In this document: piece by piece, positions 36,355 to 44,415 of the stretch | Numbering within the stretch: the first letter of the stretch is position 1 | Layout of the letters: every line of letters starts with the position of its first letter | Source: an uncultured Chitinophagaceae bacterium | GTDB taxonomy: Bacteria > Bacteroidota > Bacteroidia > Chitinophagales > Chitinophagaceae | Length of the DNA: 64,000 nucleotides | Direction: 5' to 3' | NCBI GenBank assembly: GCA_937907395.1 | Contig: CALCII010000011.1 | Span: 806,001-870,000, forward strand | Position numbers and translations under genes: made by a program | Notes under the pieces: model-generated | Told to the model about the DNA's origin: nothing | The model's database searches: none | The model's input: the letters and a program-made list of their open reading frames with translations, nothing else

Positions 36355-36564
36355 TTATTGTTTGCCGGAAGGAGTCTCAGAACTGTTTTCTTCGATCTCT
36401 TTACGAACAGAATTTTTGGCGTCGTTGAACTCACGGATACCTTTTCCAAGGCCTTTCATCAGTTCAGGAATTTTACGACCACCAAATAAAAGGAGAATAA
36501 TAATAGCAATGATGATAATTTCCTGTGTACCAAGCACGCCTAAAAGAATGGGTTGAAAATTCAT
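36355..36564 (-). CDS. tatA: Twin-arginine translocase subunit TatA/TatE
   Basis: The 69-residue protein has a short N-terminal membrane helix (TQEIIIIAIIILLLF), the FGGRKIPELMKGLGKG amphipathic helix with the conserved Phe-Gly, and a charged tail. It forms the pore of the Tat system, which exports folded proteins. tatC is not in the window. It leads the tatA-gatA-mltD run and has its own promoter match. Confidence 0.94.
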   Translation of the reverse strand: MNFQPILLGVLGTQEIIIIAIIILLLFGGRKIPELMKGLGKGIREFNDAKNSVRKEIEENSSETPSGKQ

Positions 36565-36583
36565 GTTCTTACGTTTCAGAAGG

Positions 36584-36591
36584 CAAATTTA
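36584..36591 (-). promoter_or_regulatory. -7 element of the tatA promoter
   Basis: The minus strand reads TAAATTTG, a full TAnnTTTG match, 20 bases before the tatA ATG and just after the terminator of the small lipoprotein. Confidence 0.5.
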
Positions 36592-36616
36592 CAGTTTATT
36601 CTATCAGTTATGGAAA

Positions 36617-36642
36617 TAAAAAAAACCACGAAACCGTGGTTT
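36617..36642 (-). terminator. Intrinsic terminator after the small lipoprotein gene
   Basis: On the minus strand a 7-base stem AACCACG / CGTGGTT with a 4-base loop runs into eight T residues. Confidence 0.8.
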
Positions 36643-36668
36643 ATGATTCATTTAGTAATTGGCAAAGC

Positions 36669-36794
36669 TTAGCGAACGTAATGGCTTCCGCACTTTCCAC
36701 CTTTTCCATTAGCTGCCTGGTAAGGAGAAATACCACGGTTACAAGACATCAGGAAAAATGTTACCACTGCGAGGGCGAATAATACTTTTTTCAT
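36669..36794 (-). CDS. Small lipoprotein, 41 residues, unknown function
   Basis: A complete frame runs from the ATG at 36794 to TAA at 36669. It has a classical lipoprotein signal (MKKVLFALAVVTFFLMSC) with lipobox LMSC. The mature part is only 24 residues, NRGISPYQAANGKGGKCG followed by SHYVR, with a second Cys near the end. It has its own terminator. The mature sequence is Gly- and Lys-rich and resembles short lipoproteins I recall from other Bacteroidetes; the function is unknown. Confidence 0.8.
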   Translation of the reverse strand: MKKVLFALAVVTFFLMSCNRGISPYQAANGKGGKCGSHYVR

Positions 36795-36938
36795 AATCGA
36801 AACTGATCAGTTTTTTGTTTAAAAATGTAAAGTCAGCGTTTCGATAGGAAGGGATTCTTCGTATTTCGTAGGAGTAAGGAGGGGAGGTGAAATTCAATCG
36901 GGGTATAAATATACGAACAATTTTCGTGCCTTAAATGC

Positions 36939-36965
36939 AAAAAGGGCAGAAATTTCTGCCCTTTT
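36939..36965 (-). terminator. Terminator after rplS
   Basis: A perfect palindrome (GGGCAGAAA / TTTCTGCCC) is flanked by A residues on one side and T residues on the other, so it can end transcription on either strand. It lies 22 bases past the rplS stop. Confidence 0.8.
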
Positions 36966-36986
36966 CTGAATATTCTGTCAAAAAAA

Positions 36987-37340
36987 TTATCTGATACGCT
37001 TTTCTTTGATCCTTGCGCTCTTACCACTTCTTTCACGGAGGAAGTACAATTTAGCACGACGGACTTTACCTACTTTGTTCAGGTCTACTGAATCAACGTT
37101 AGGAGAGTTTACAGGGAATGTACGTTCTACACCAACACCATCAGAAATTTTGCGAACGGTGAAAGAAGCTGTTGCACCCTGTCCCTGACGCTTGATCACA
37201 TCACCACGGAAGCTTTGGATACGCTCTTTACCACCTTCAATAATTTTATAATGAACGGTTACATTATCACCAGCTTTGAAAGCAGGGAGTACTTTTTTAA
37301 CCGTTAATTGCTCGTGTACAAATGCTACTGCGGCGTCCAT
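36987..37340 (-). CDS. rplS: 50S ribosomal protein L19
   Basis: This 117-residue L19 from the ATG at 37340 (MDAAVAFVHEQ) shows the family core FKAGDNVTVHYKIIEGGKER, FRGDVIKRQGQG and TVRKISDGVGVERTFP, with LNKVGKVRRAKLYFLRERSGK at the end. It lies at the 30S-50S interface. A longer frame to 37364 covers the promoter and is rejected. Unlike in many bacteria, trmD and rpsP are not adjacent; the gene stands alone with promoter and terminator. Confidence 0.97.
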   Translation of the reverse strand: MDAAVAFVHEQLTVKKVLPAFKAGDNVTVHYKIIEGGKERIQSFRGDVIKRQGQGATASFTVRKISDGVGVERTFPVNSPNVDSVDLNKVGKVRRAKLYFLRERSGKSARIKEKRIR

Positions 37341-37361
37341 AACTTTGATTTTTTGGGACGG

Positions 37362-37369
37362 CAAAGGTA
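37362..37369 (-). promoter_or_regulatory. -7 element of the rplS promoter
   Basis: The minus strand reads TACCTTTG, a full TAnnTTTG match, 22 bases before the L19 ATG. Confidence 0.55.
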
Positions 37370-37466
37370 GGGGAAAAGTTGATAAGTTGAAAAGATTTCA
37401 GCTGAAAAATTGGGAAAAATCAGTCTTTCAGTTTCTTGCCAACCTGTTACCCTGTGAACCAGTCAC

Positions 37467-39032
37467 TTACCTTGCTACGTTTACGGCCCGTTTTTCACGT
37501 ATCACCGTCACTTTAATCTGACCGGGATACACCATTTCTGTTTGAATTTTTTGTGCCATGGCAAAGCTGAGCTTGTCAGAATCGCCATCGGTCACTTTAT
37601 CTGCTTCCACAATCACCCTCAGTTCACGTCCGGCCTGGATGGCATACGCTTTTTCTACTCCGGGATAACCGAGTGCCAGGTTTTCGAGGTCTTTGATTCG
37701 CTGGATGTATTGTTGCATGATTTCCCTGCGGGCACCCGGACGGGCACCGCTGATGGCATCACAAGCCTGTATAATGGGGGAGATCACGTATTGCATTTCC
37801 ATTTCATCGTGGTGGGCGCCAATGGCGTTTACCACAGCAGGGTTTTCACCATATTTTTCGGCCAGTTTAGCTCCCAGCAATGCGTGGCTCAATTCTGTTT
37901 CTTCATCGGGAACTTTACCAATATCGTGTAACAAACCGGCACGTTTTGCCAGTTTGGGATTGAGACCCAGTTCTGCAGCCATAATCGCACAAAGATTGGC
38001 TGTTTCACGGCTGTGCATGAGCAGGTTTTGTCCATACGAAGAGCGGAAGCGCATACGTCCCACCATACGCACCAGTTCTTTATGCAAGCCGTGGATACCC
38101 AGTTCAATAACTGTACGTTCACCAATCTCCATCACTTGCTCTTCCAGTTGCTTGCGGGTTTTTTCCACCACTTCTTCAATACGGGCAGGGTGGATACGTC
38201 CATCGGCAACCAGTCTTTGCAAGCTCAAACGGGCCACTTCACGACGAAGTGGATCGAAGGAAGAAAGCAGGATGGCTTCCGGCGTATCATCAACAATCAG
38301 GTCAACACCCGTAGCTGCTTCAATAGCACGGATGTTACGGCCTTCACGACCAATAATCTGGCCCTTGATTTCGTCTGATTCCAGGTTGAATACGGTAACC
38401 GTATTTTCAATGGTTTGTTCAGCCGCTGTACGTTGGATCGTTTGAATCACAATCTTACGGGCTTCTTTATTCGCCTTTTGCTTGGCTTCTTCAATAATTT
38501 CCTGCTGAACAGACAATGCCTGTGTTTGAGCTTCCTGCTTCAGGCTTTCAATCAATTGGTTCTTAGCCTCATCTGCAGTAAGTCCGGCTATTTTTTCCAA
38601 CCGGCGGATATGTTCTTCCTGATGTTTTTCCAGTTCGGTACGTTTTTGATTCACTACTTCAATCTGGCGGTTCAGGTTTTCCTTAATAGCTTCATTCTCC
38701 TTGATTTGTTTTTCAAGGTTGTTCTCTTTCTGGTTGATGGATTGTTCTTTCTGGCGGATGCGATTCTCGGCTTCACTGGTTTTTTTGGTACGTTCCAGCA
38801 TTTCACGATCATGCTCGGCCTTCATCTGAACAAATTTCTCTTTTGCTTCGAGCTGTTTTTCTTTCTTGATAGTTTCAGCTCTCAGTTCTGCTTCTTTTAC
38901 AATGCTTTGTGCTTGTAATTCAGCTTCTTCTACCTGTTTCCGGGTGTTGGCGGCGAAGATAAACTTACCCGCCACAACGCCTGCAATCAGGGCTACAACA
39001 CCTATGATGATGTATAAAATTGTGGGTTCCAT
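37467..39032 (-). CDS. rny: Ribonuclease Y
   Basis: The 521-residue membrane-tethered endoribonuclease has one N-terminal helix (ILYIIIGVVALIAGVVAG). A long coiled coil of charged repeats covers about residues 25-190. The KH domain follows (GQIIGREGRNIRAIEAATGV) and then the HD domain (SRETANLCAIMAAELGLNPK, LLHDIGKVPDEE). It starts bulk mRNA decay at the inner membrane. The ATG at 39032 gives the normal N-terminus; the frame continues upstream to 39089 with non-family residues. Confidence 0.96.
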   Translation of the reverse strand: MEPTILYIIIGVVALIAGVVAGKFIFAANTRKQVEEAELQAQSIVKEAELRAETIKKEKQLEAKEKFVQMKAEHDREMLERTKKTSEAENRIRQKEQSINQKENNLEKQIKENEAIKENLNRQIEVVNQKRTELEKHQEEHIRRLEKIAGLTADEAKNQLIESLKQEAQTQALSVQQEIIEEAKQKANKEARKIVIQTIQRTAAEQTIENTVTVFNLESDEIKGQIIGREGRNIRAIEAATGVDLIVDDTPEAILLSSFDPLRREVARLSLQRLVADGRIHPARIEEVVEKTRKQLEEQVMEIGERTVIELGIHGLHKELVRMVGRMRFRSSYGQNLLMHSRETANLCAIMAAELGLNPKLAKRAGLLHDIGKVPDEETELSHALLGAKLAEKYGENPAVVNAIGAHHDEMEMQYVISPIIQACDAISGARPGARREIMQQYIQRIKDLENLALGYPGVEKAYAIQAGRELRVIVEADKVTDGDSDKLSFAMAQKIQTEMVYPGQIKVTVIREKRAVNVAR

Positions 39033-39202
39033 TGTAATTTTTGTGTTTTTGTTGTTCTTTCCGCACTGATTTCCTTGATGTATTGGCAAACAAGTTCAAA
39101 GTGGAAATGTATCAGGCGAAATTAAGGAATTTAAGCAAGGTTTAGATGCCTGGTTTGGGGTATAAGGGTGACTTTCAACGAAAAAGAAATGGTTTTTGGG
39201 AG

Positions 39203-39505
39203 TTAAGATGGTTCTTCGTTTGATAATACCTCTTCCAGTTGCTGGTTGAGTTTGGCGATGGCGTCTTCCACTTCACGATTTTCAGTGATGGCAGATGAAC
39301 CGGAGCTTACCTGTGTGGCATACCAGAGCAGCACCATGGCTACATAGTCCTGCATGTCTTTTCCGGCGAAATTGGTTTTAAAGTCGAGTATTTTATCATT
39401 GATGATTTTGACCGTTTTACGTACCATTTCTTCATCTGAAGCTGCTACTTTGATACGGTAGTTTCGGTCGCCTATTACAATATTAACGGGAAGTAATTCG
39501 TCCAT
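39203..39505 (-). CDS. zapA: Cell division protein ZapA
   Basis: The 100-residue protein starts at the ATG at 39505 (MDELLPVNIVIGDRNYRIKV) and shows the ZapA beta-sheet head followed by a coiled coil (FKTNFAGKDMQDYVAMVLLW). It cross-links FtsZ filaments at the septum. The frame extends to 39613, but those residues are not ZapA-like and overlap hairpins. Together with the upstream coiled-coil gene and pheT it forms the usual pheT-x-zapA-rny order on the minus strand. Confidence 0.88.
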   Translation of the reverse strand: MDELLPVNIVIGDRNYRIKVAASDEEMVRKTVKIINDKILDFKTNFAGKDMQDYVAMVLLWYATQVSSGSSAITENREVEDAIAKLNQQLEEVLSNEEPS

Positions 39506-39630
39506 GTAAAAAAGTTTGTGGTTGCACAACCATGAAATTAAAAAGACCGTCTGACTCCATGCCGTTGCCGTTGCAGAAAAACACAGCATATCAAATGGCC
39601 CTGATTCTGCCAAATTTTAAACCTTACACG

Positions 39631-39664
39631 AGAGCCAGCTTCTGCATCTGCGGAAGCTGGCTCT
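39631..39664 (-). other. Strong hairpin between the coiled-coil gene and zapA
   Basis: A perfect 12-base stem (AGAGCCAGCTTC / GAAGCTGGCTCT), extendable by three more pairs, has a loop of about four bases. It begins at the base next to the stop codon of the upstream gene. No T tract follows on either strand, so it is not a simple intrinsic terminator. Confidence 0.6.
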
Positions 39665-39952
39665 TTATCTGCTCAGTATTGCTATGCAACGATCAATTTC
39701 TGATATATATCCGTTCAGCTTTTTTTCCAGTTCCTTTTTCTCAGTTTCATTCAATTGATGCTGACTGGCTTTCATCATTGCATGTTGCATTTCCATCAAT
39801 TCAAATTCCTGCTTTTTCTTTTGCTGTTGTTCCTGCAGCTGATGAAAGGATTCTTTCAATTGCAGATGCTCCTTTTGCAATTGCTGATATTTTTTTATCA
39901 GTAACTGCAGATTCTGTTGCAGGGATTTGATATGTTGCTCTAATGCTGACAT
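39665..39952 (-). CDS. Small coiled-coil protein beside zapA
   Basis: The 95-residue, Gln/Leu/Lys-rich protein is predicted to be almost wholly coiled coil, with heptads from residue 5 to about 75 (LQQNLQLLIKKYQQLQKEHL). A C-terminal segment GYISEIDRCIAILSR looks conserved. It lies between pheT and zapA. By analogy with ZapB, a short coiled-coil partner of ZapA, a divisome role is possible, but I see no specific ZapB signature. Confidence 0.78.
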   Translation of the reverse strand: MSALEQHIKSLQQNLQLLIKKYQQLQKEHLQLKESFHQLQEQQQKKKQEFELMEMQHAMMKASQHQLNETEKKELEKKLNGYISEIDRCIAILSR

Positions 39953-39993
39953 GGCTGCTGCTAAGCTAATGAATCAGTTATATAAAATCCAGC

Positions 39994-42408
39994 TTATTTT
40001 CTGATTTCGGCACCCAGCTGGCTTTCCAGTTGTTGCATGATCTGGCTCATCATTTTATCAGTTTCCTGGTCGGTGAGGGTTTTCTCACTATCCTGGAACA
40101 CAAAATTCAATGCCATTGATTTTTTGCCAACGCCAATTTTGTCGCTTTCAAACACATCAAACAAAGAAACATTTTTCAGCTTGCTGATTTTTGATTTCAG
40201 CACCACTGCTTCCACATCGGCATAATGTAATGATTGGGGAACAACCATGGCTAAGTCTCTTTCCACAGCAGGGAAACGGGGAATTTCGGTGAAGTTGATC
40301 TTGTTTTTACGGATCACATCCAGCAAAATGGTCCAGTTGAAATCGGCAATGAAAACAGGCTGTTTGATATCGAACTGTTTCAACTGATTTGCATCTGCAG
40401 CAATCAACGAAAGGATGATTTTATTTTTTGCTTTGTATTCAGCCTTTCCTTTCTGATCATAGGTAACAGAAACATGCGTAGTAATACCTAATTGTTCAAA
40501 TAAACTATTCACCACACCTTTGAGATAATAAAAATCAATAGGGGTTGCTTTGGATTTCCACGAAGAAGGAAGTTGCCCGGAAACATATAATGTAAGATGT
40601 TCTGTTTCGTTGTAGTTGCCCACTTCTTCTGTTTGGTAGGTTTTGCCAAATTCATAGAGGCGAAGGTTGGTGTTCCTGCGGTTGAGATTAAATGCCACAC
40701 ATTCCAACCCGGATTCAATCATGGACGGACGCATGATGTTGAGATCGGCACTGAGATTATTGAGCATTTTCACACTCTTTGCCAATACTTCTTCACTGTA
40801 CCATGCACTGTTGCTGATGGAGTTGGTAAGTATTTCATGAAAACCGGCACCGGTAAGAAACTGGCTGAGTTTTTCACGATAAATGAACGACGTATCATCA
40901 ACTCCTGCAGAGGGGCTGATTGTAATGGTGCCGGGAATTTCCACATTATCCAAACCATCAATCCGCATGATTTCTTCTGCTAAATCGGCCGGCAATTCCA
41001 TATCGGGCTTGCTGAACGGAGCTGCCACCCACAGTTCATCAATATTTTCTTTGATGATTTCGAAACCTAATGCTTCGAGAATCTTTTTCACATTATCCGG
41101 ATGGTAGTTTTTACCACTGATTTTTTTGAGGTAATGATATTTAAGAGCAATTTGTTTTTTCTCTTTTGGTTTGGGATAAACATCTACAATATCACTTGCA
41201 ATTTCACCTCCTGCCAGTTCTTTGATCAGCAAAGCAGCACGTTTCAATACTGCAACTGTATTTCCAATATCAACTCCTTTTTCAAAACGCATGGCAGCAT
41301 CTGTTCGCAGGTTGTGACGGAACGATGTTTTACGAATGGTGGAAGGATGGAACCATGCACTTTCAAGGAAAATATTCTTGGTTTCATTTTTCACACCACT
41401 GTGCAATCCACCAAACACACCACCAATACACATAGGGCCTTCTGCATTACAAATCATCAGGTCTTCTGCATTGAGTTTGCGTTCTTTTTCATCCAGCGTT
41501 ACAAAAGTTGTTCCTTCCGGAAGATTTTTTACAATCACGGAAGCACCGGTTACAGCATCTGCATCAAAAGCGTGAAGTGGCTGACCGGTTTCATGTAAAA
41601 TGAAATTGGTGATGTCGACAATATTATTGATCGGACGAAGCCCGATACTTTTCAAACGTTGTTTTAACCAGTCGGGACTTTCTTTAACGGTTACACCTTT
41701 GATGCTTACGCCGGCGTAGCGCTGACAAGCCGTTTCATTTTCAATGGTAACCTTGATAGGAAGCGACTGATTATCGGCTTTAAAATTATTGCTGAAAGGA
41801 GATTTTAAGCTGAGGTTTTGTTTGTCGTGGAAGTTGAGATACGCAACCACATCTTTGGCAACACCTAAATGACTCATGGCATCCATGCGATTGGGAGTTA
41901 ACCCGATTTCATAGATCCAATCTGTTTTCAGTTGAAAATATTCGGCGGCCGGTGTACCGGGCTTTGCATCTTCTTTTAAAACAATAATTCCATCGTGGCT
42001 ATTACCCAATCCGAGTTCATCTTCGGCGCAAATCATACCAAAGCTTTCCACGCCACGGATTTTTGCTTTTTTCATGGTTAACGGATCACCGGAGAGCGGA
42101 TAGATGGTGGTTCCTACTGTTGCCACCACCACTTTTTGTCCGGCTGCTGCATTGGGCGCCCCGCAAACAATCTGTAAGGGTTCTCCGGAGCCTATATTGA
42201 CAGTAGTAAGTTTTAGTTTATCTGCATCAGGATGCTTTTCGCAAGTGAGAATTTCTCCAATCACAACGCCGTTTAATCCGCCTTTCACATCTTCAAAACG
42301 TTCCATGCTTTCCACTTCAAGACCAATGGATGTGAGGATTTTGCTTAAACGTTCGGGGTCCAGTTCTACGGGTAAATATTGCTGCAGCCAGTTGTAACTA
42401 ATGGTCAT
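39994..42408 (-). CDS. pheT: Phenylalanine--tRNA ligase beta subunit
   Basis: The 804-residue bacterial-type PheT starts at the ATG at 42408 (MTISYNWLQQYLP). Domains in order are B1, the tRNA-binding OB fold (CEKHPDADKLKLTTVNIG), B3/B4 editing region (SIGLRPINNIVDITNFI, HAFDADAV), B5, the catalytic-like core, and a ferredoxin-fold anticodon-binding end (RFPAVERDLAMVVP). It forms the (alpha-beta)2 enzyme with PheS, which is not adjacent. The reading frame continues upstream to 42549 but that region carries the promoter. Confidence 0.96.
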   Translation of the reverse strand: MTISYNWLQQYLPVELDPERLSKILTSIGLEVESMERFEDVKGGLNGVVIGEILTCEKHPDADKLKLTTVNIGSGEPLQIVCGAPNAAAGQKVVVATVGTTIYPLSGDPLTMKKAKIRGVESFGMICAEDELGLGNSHDGIIVLKEDAKPGTPAAEYFQLKTDWIYEIGLTPNRMDAMSHLGVAKDVVAYLNFHDKQNLSLKSPFSNNFKADNQSLPIKVTIENETACQRYAGVSIKGVTVKESPDWLKQRLKSIGLRPINNIVDITNFILHETGQPLHAFDADAVTGASVIVKNLPEGTTFVTLDEKERKLNAEDLMICNAEGPMCIGGVFGGLHSGVKNETKNIFLESAWFHPSTIRKTSFRHNLRTDAAMRFEKGVDIGNTVAVLKRAALLIKELAGGEIASDIVDVYPKPKEKKQIALKYHYLKKISGKNYHPDNVKKILEALGFEIIKENIDELWVAAPFSKPDMELPADLAEEIMRIDGLDNVEIPGTITISPSAGVDDTSFIYREKLSQFLTGAGFHEILTNSISNSAWYSEEVLAKSVKMLNNLSADLNIMRPSMIESGLECVAFNLNRRNTNLRLYEFGKTYQTEEVGNYNETEHLTLYVSGQLPSSWKSKATPIDFYYLKGVVNSLFEQLGITTHVSVTYDQKGKAEYKAKNKIILSLIAADANQLKQFDIKQPVFIADFNWTILLDVIRKNKINFTEIPRFPAVERDLAMVVPQSLHYADVEAVVLKSKISKLKNVSLFDVFESDKIGVGKKSMALNFVFQDSEKTLTDQETDKMMSQIMQQLESQLGAEIRK

Positions 42409-42435
42409 AGTGTTTGCTCGTGATTTTTGAGGTTG

Positions 42436-42443
42436 CAAAGATA
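42436..42443 (-). promoter_or_regulatory. -7 element of the pheT promoter
   Basis: The minus strand reads TATCTTTG, a full TAnnTTTG match, 28 bases before the pheT ATG. Confidence 0.5.
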
Positions 42444-42803
42444 AATCATTAAGGGCAAGAAGCTTATAAGATGCCCCCGAAAGCGGCAGGAGAGCTAAGT
42501 ATTTTTTTCTGAAAGCCCCAAAAAATACCTGTAAAATGTTTTCGCACAAGTGGTGTGGAAATGGCAGAGGGAAAGGCGGAAAAAAAGAAGTAAATTGGGA
42601 ATAACCGTCAAATTTATGTGGAAATGCCCCGAAAGGCGGTGGATAAGCCGGGGCGCAGCTGTGAATTAGGGGCGAATAAATATAGCCACAGAATTCATTT
42701 TATGGATCACTTATTTGCAGTTACATTCGTGCCCTGCTGAAAAAGATTGCTTTTGCAGCCAGCCTGATAACCCAATTCATCCACATATTGAAGGAGTAGC
42801 GAA
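42444..42803. other. Divergent spacer between pheT and dnaB
   Basis: I see no gene in these 360 bases. A GCCCCG / CGGGGC stem at 42626-42654 encloses GGTGGATAA (42638-42646), one base off a DnaA box read on the minus strand. TACATTCG at 42722-42729 is a one-mismatch -7 element that could serve dnaB. Confidence 0.4.
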
Positions 42804-44405
42804 ATGGATTTAACGAATTTGAATAAAGACCGTAGTAAAACGAGAAGGAAACCAGCCATTGACGTTAGTACGATGGTTTATGGAAAAGTACCGCCCCAGG
42901 CAAAAGAATTAGAAGAAGCTGTATTAGGTGCGATTATGCTTGAGAAAGGAGCATTCGATAATGTGAGTGAAATCCTTCGCCCGGAATGTTTTTATGTGGA
43001 TGCACACCAGCGGATTTTCCGTTGTATGCAGGCCTTAACCACCAAAGGATCACCGATTGATCTGTTAACCGTTGTGGAAGAGCTTAAGACCCGTGAAGAA
43101 CTGGAAATGGTGGGGGGCGCTTATTATGTTACACGTTTAACCAATGCAGTTGTTTCCACTGCCAATATAGAAGCACATGCCCGTATCATTCTGCAAAAAT
43201 TCCTGCAACGGGAATTGATCCGCATCAGCGGTGAAGTGATTGGTGATGCTTATGAAGAAAGTACAGATGTGTTTGATTTGCTCGATCATGCAGAAAGCAA
43301 GTTGTTTGAAATCACGAACAACTATCTCCGTAAAAATTTTGAAGAATTTAATACCGTTTTGATCAAGACGATTGATCGTATTGAAGACCTGCGTACGAAG
43401 AACGAAGATGTTACCGGAGTTCCATCCGGCTTCAGTACTATGGATCGTGTTACTTACGGATGGCAACCAACGGATTTAATCATTCTTGCGGCTCGTCCAT
43501 CAGTTGGTAAAACTGCATTTGCGTTGAACCTTGCCCGTAATGCAGCATTGAATCCCACCAAACCAACACCTGTTGCTTTCTTCTCCTTAGAGATGAGTGC
43601 GGCACAGCTGGTGCAACGTATTCTTTCTGCAGAGAGTGAAATCATGCTCGAGAAAATTGCACGTGGTAAACTGGAAGATCATGAAGTAGCGCAGTTGTAT
43701 AAAAAAGGCATTGAAAAGCTCTCAAAAGCTCCTTTGTTCATTGATGATTCTGCCGCACTGAATATTTTTGAATTGAGAGCGAAAGCAAGAAGGCTGGTAA
43801 ACAAACACAATGTGGGTATGATTATTATCGACTACCTGCAGCTGATGAGTGGCGCCAGTGATAACCGTAATACAAACAGGGAACAGGAGATCAGTACCAT
43901 TTCCCGTAACCTGAAGGGATTGGCCAAAGAATTAGGTATTCCCATTATTGCACTTTCCCAGTTAAGTCGTGAGGTGGAAAAACGGAAAGAAGGAAATAAG
44001 ATGCCTCAGTTGAGTGATCTTCGTGAATCGGGTGCAATTGAACAGGATGCCGATATGGTCATGTTCCTCTATCGTCCGGAGTACTACGATATTACTTCCA
44101 ATGAATTTGGTGAAAGCAACCGTGGTGAAACGCATGTGCGTATTGCCAAACACAGGAACGGTTCGCTGGAAACGATCAAGCTCCGTGCTTTGTTACACAT
44201 TCAGAAATTTATAGAAGATGATTCATCTGATTTTGGAGGTACAAATATGCTCCCGGGTGGATCAAATATGCTTCCTGGCGGAGGAACTGGCATGTTGCCT
44301 AGTAGTGGGAGTTGGCGTCGAATTGAAGATGAAGGGCCTAAAGTTTTTGTACAAAAAGGAAGTAGGATGAATGATATGAATTTTGATGATGAACCTCCTT
44401 TCTAA
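42804..44405 (+). CDS. dnaB: Replicative DNA helicase DnaB
   Basis: The 533-residue helicase has an N-terminal helical domain (residues 30-190) and a RecA-fold motor: Walker A ARPSVGKTA (Lys236), catalytic Glu263 in SLEMS, Walker B IIIDYLQLM (Asp343), and the C-terminal blocks SDLRESGAIEQDADMV and AKHRNG. It is the 5'-3' replication-fork hexamer. The tail after residue 475 is unusual, with three copies of a Met-Leu-Pro motif (NMLPGG, NMLPGG, GMLPSS) before an acidic end. The stop is 10 bases before the next gene, so the two are probably co-transcribed. Confidence 0.97.
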   Translation: MDLTNLNKDRSKTRRKPAIDVSTMVYGKVPPQAKELEEAVLGAIMLEKGAFDNVSEILRPECFYVDAHQRIFRCMQALTTKGSPIDLLTVVEELKTREELEMVGGAYYVTRLTNAVVSTANIEAHARIILQKFLQRELIRISGEVIGDAYEESTDVFDLLDHAESKLFEITNNYLRKNFEEFNTVLIKTIDRIEDLRTKNEDVTGVPSGFSTMDRVTYGWQPTDLIILAARPSVGKTAFALNLARNAALNPTKPTPVAFFSLEMSAAQLVQRILSAESEIMLEKIARGKLEDHEVAQLYKKGIEKLSKAPLFIDDSAALNIFELRAKARRLVNKHNVGMIIIDYLQLMSGASDNRNTNREQEISTISRNLKGLAKELGIPIIALSQLSREVEKRKEGNKMPQLSDLRESGAIEQDADMVMFLYRPEYYDITSNEFGESNRGETHVRIAKHRNGSLETIKLRALLHIQKFIEDDSSDFGGTNMLPGGSNMLPGGGTGMLPSSGSWRRIEDEGPKVFVQKGSRMNDMNFDDEPPF

Positions 44406-44415
44406 CTTTTTTTAA

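Noticed and set aside
37693..38445. 250-residue plus-strand frame opposite RNase Y
   Set aside because: It is the antisense shadow of rny, which has clear KH and HD domains. The plus-strand product is Ser/Arg-rich with no family features.
42638..42646. Origin of replication near dnaB
   Set aside because: Only one imperfect DnaA box is present, with no box cluster or AT-rich unwinding region.
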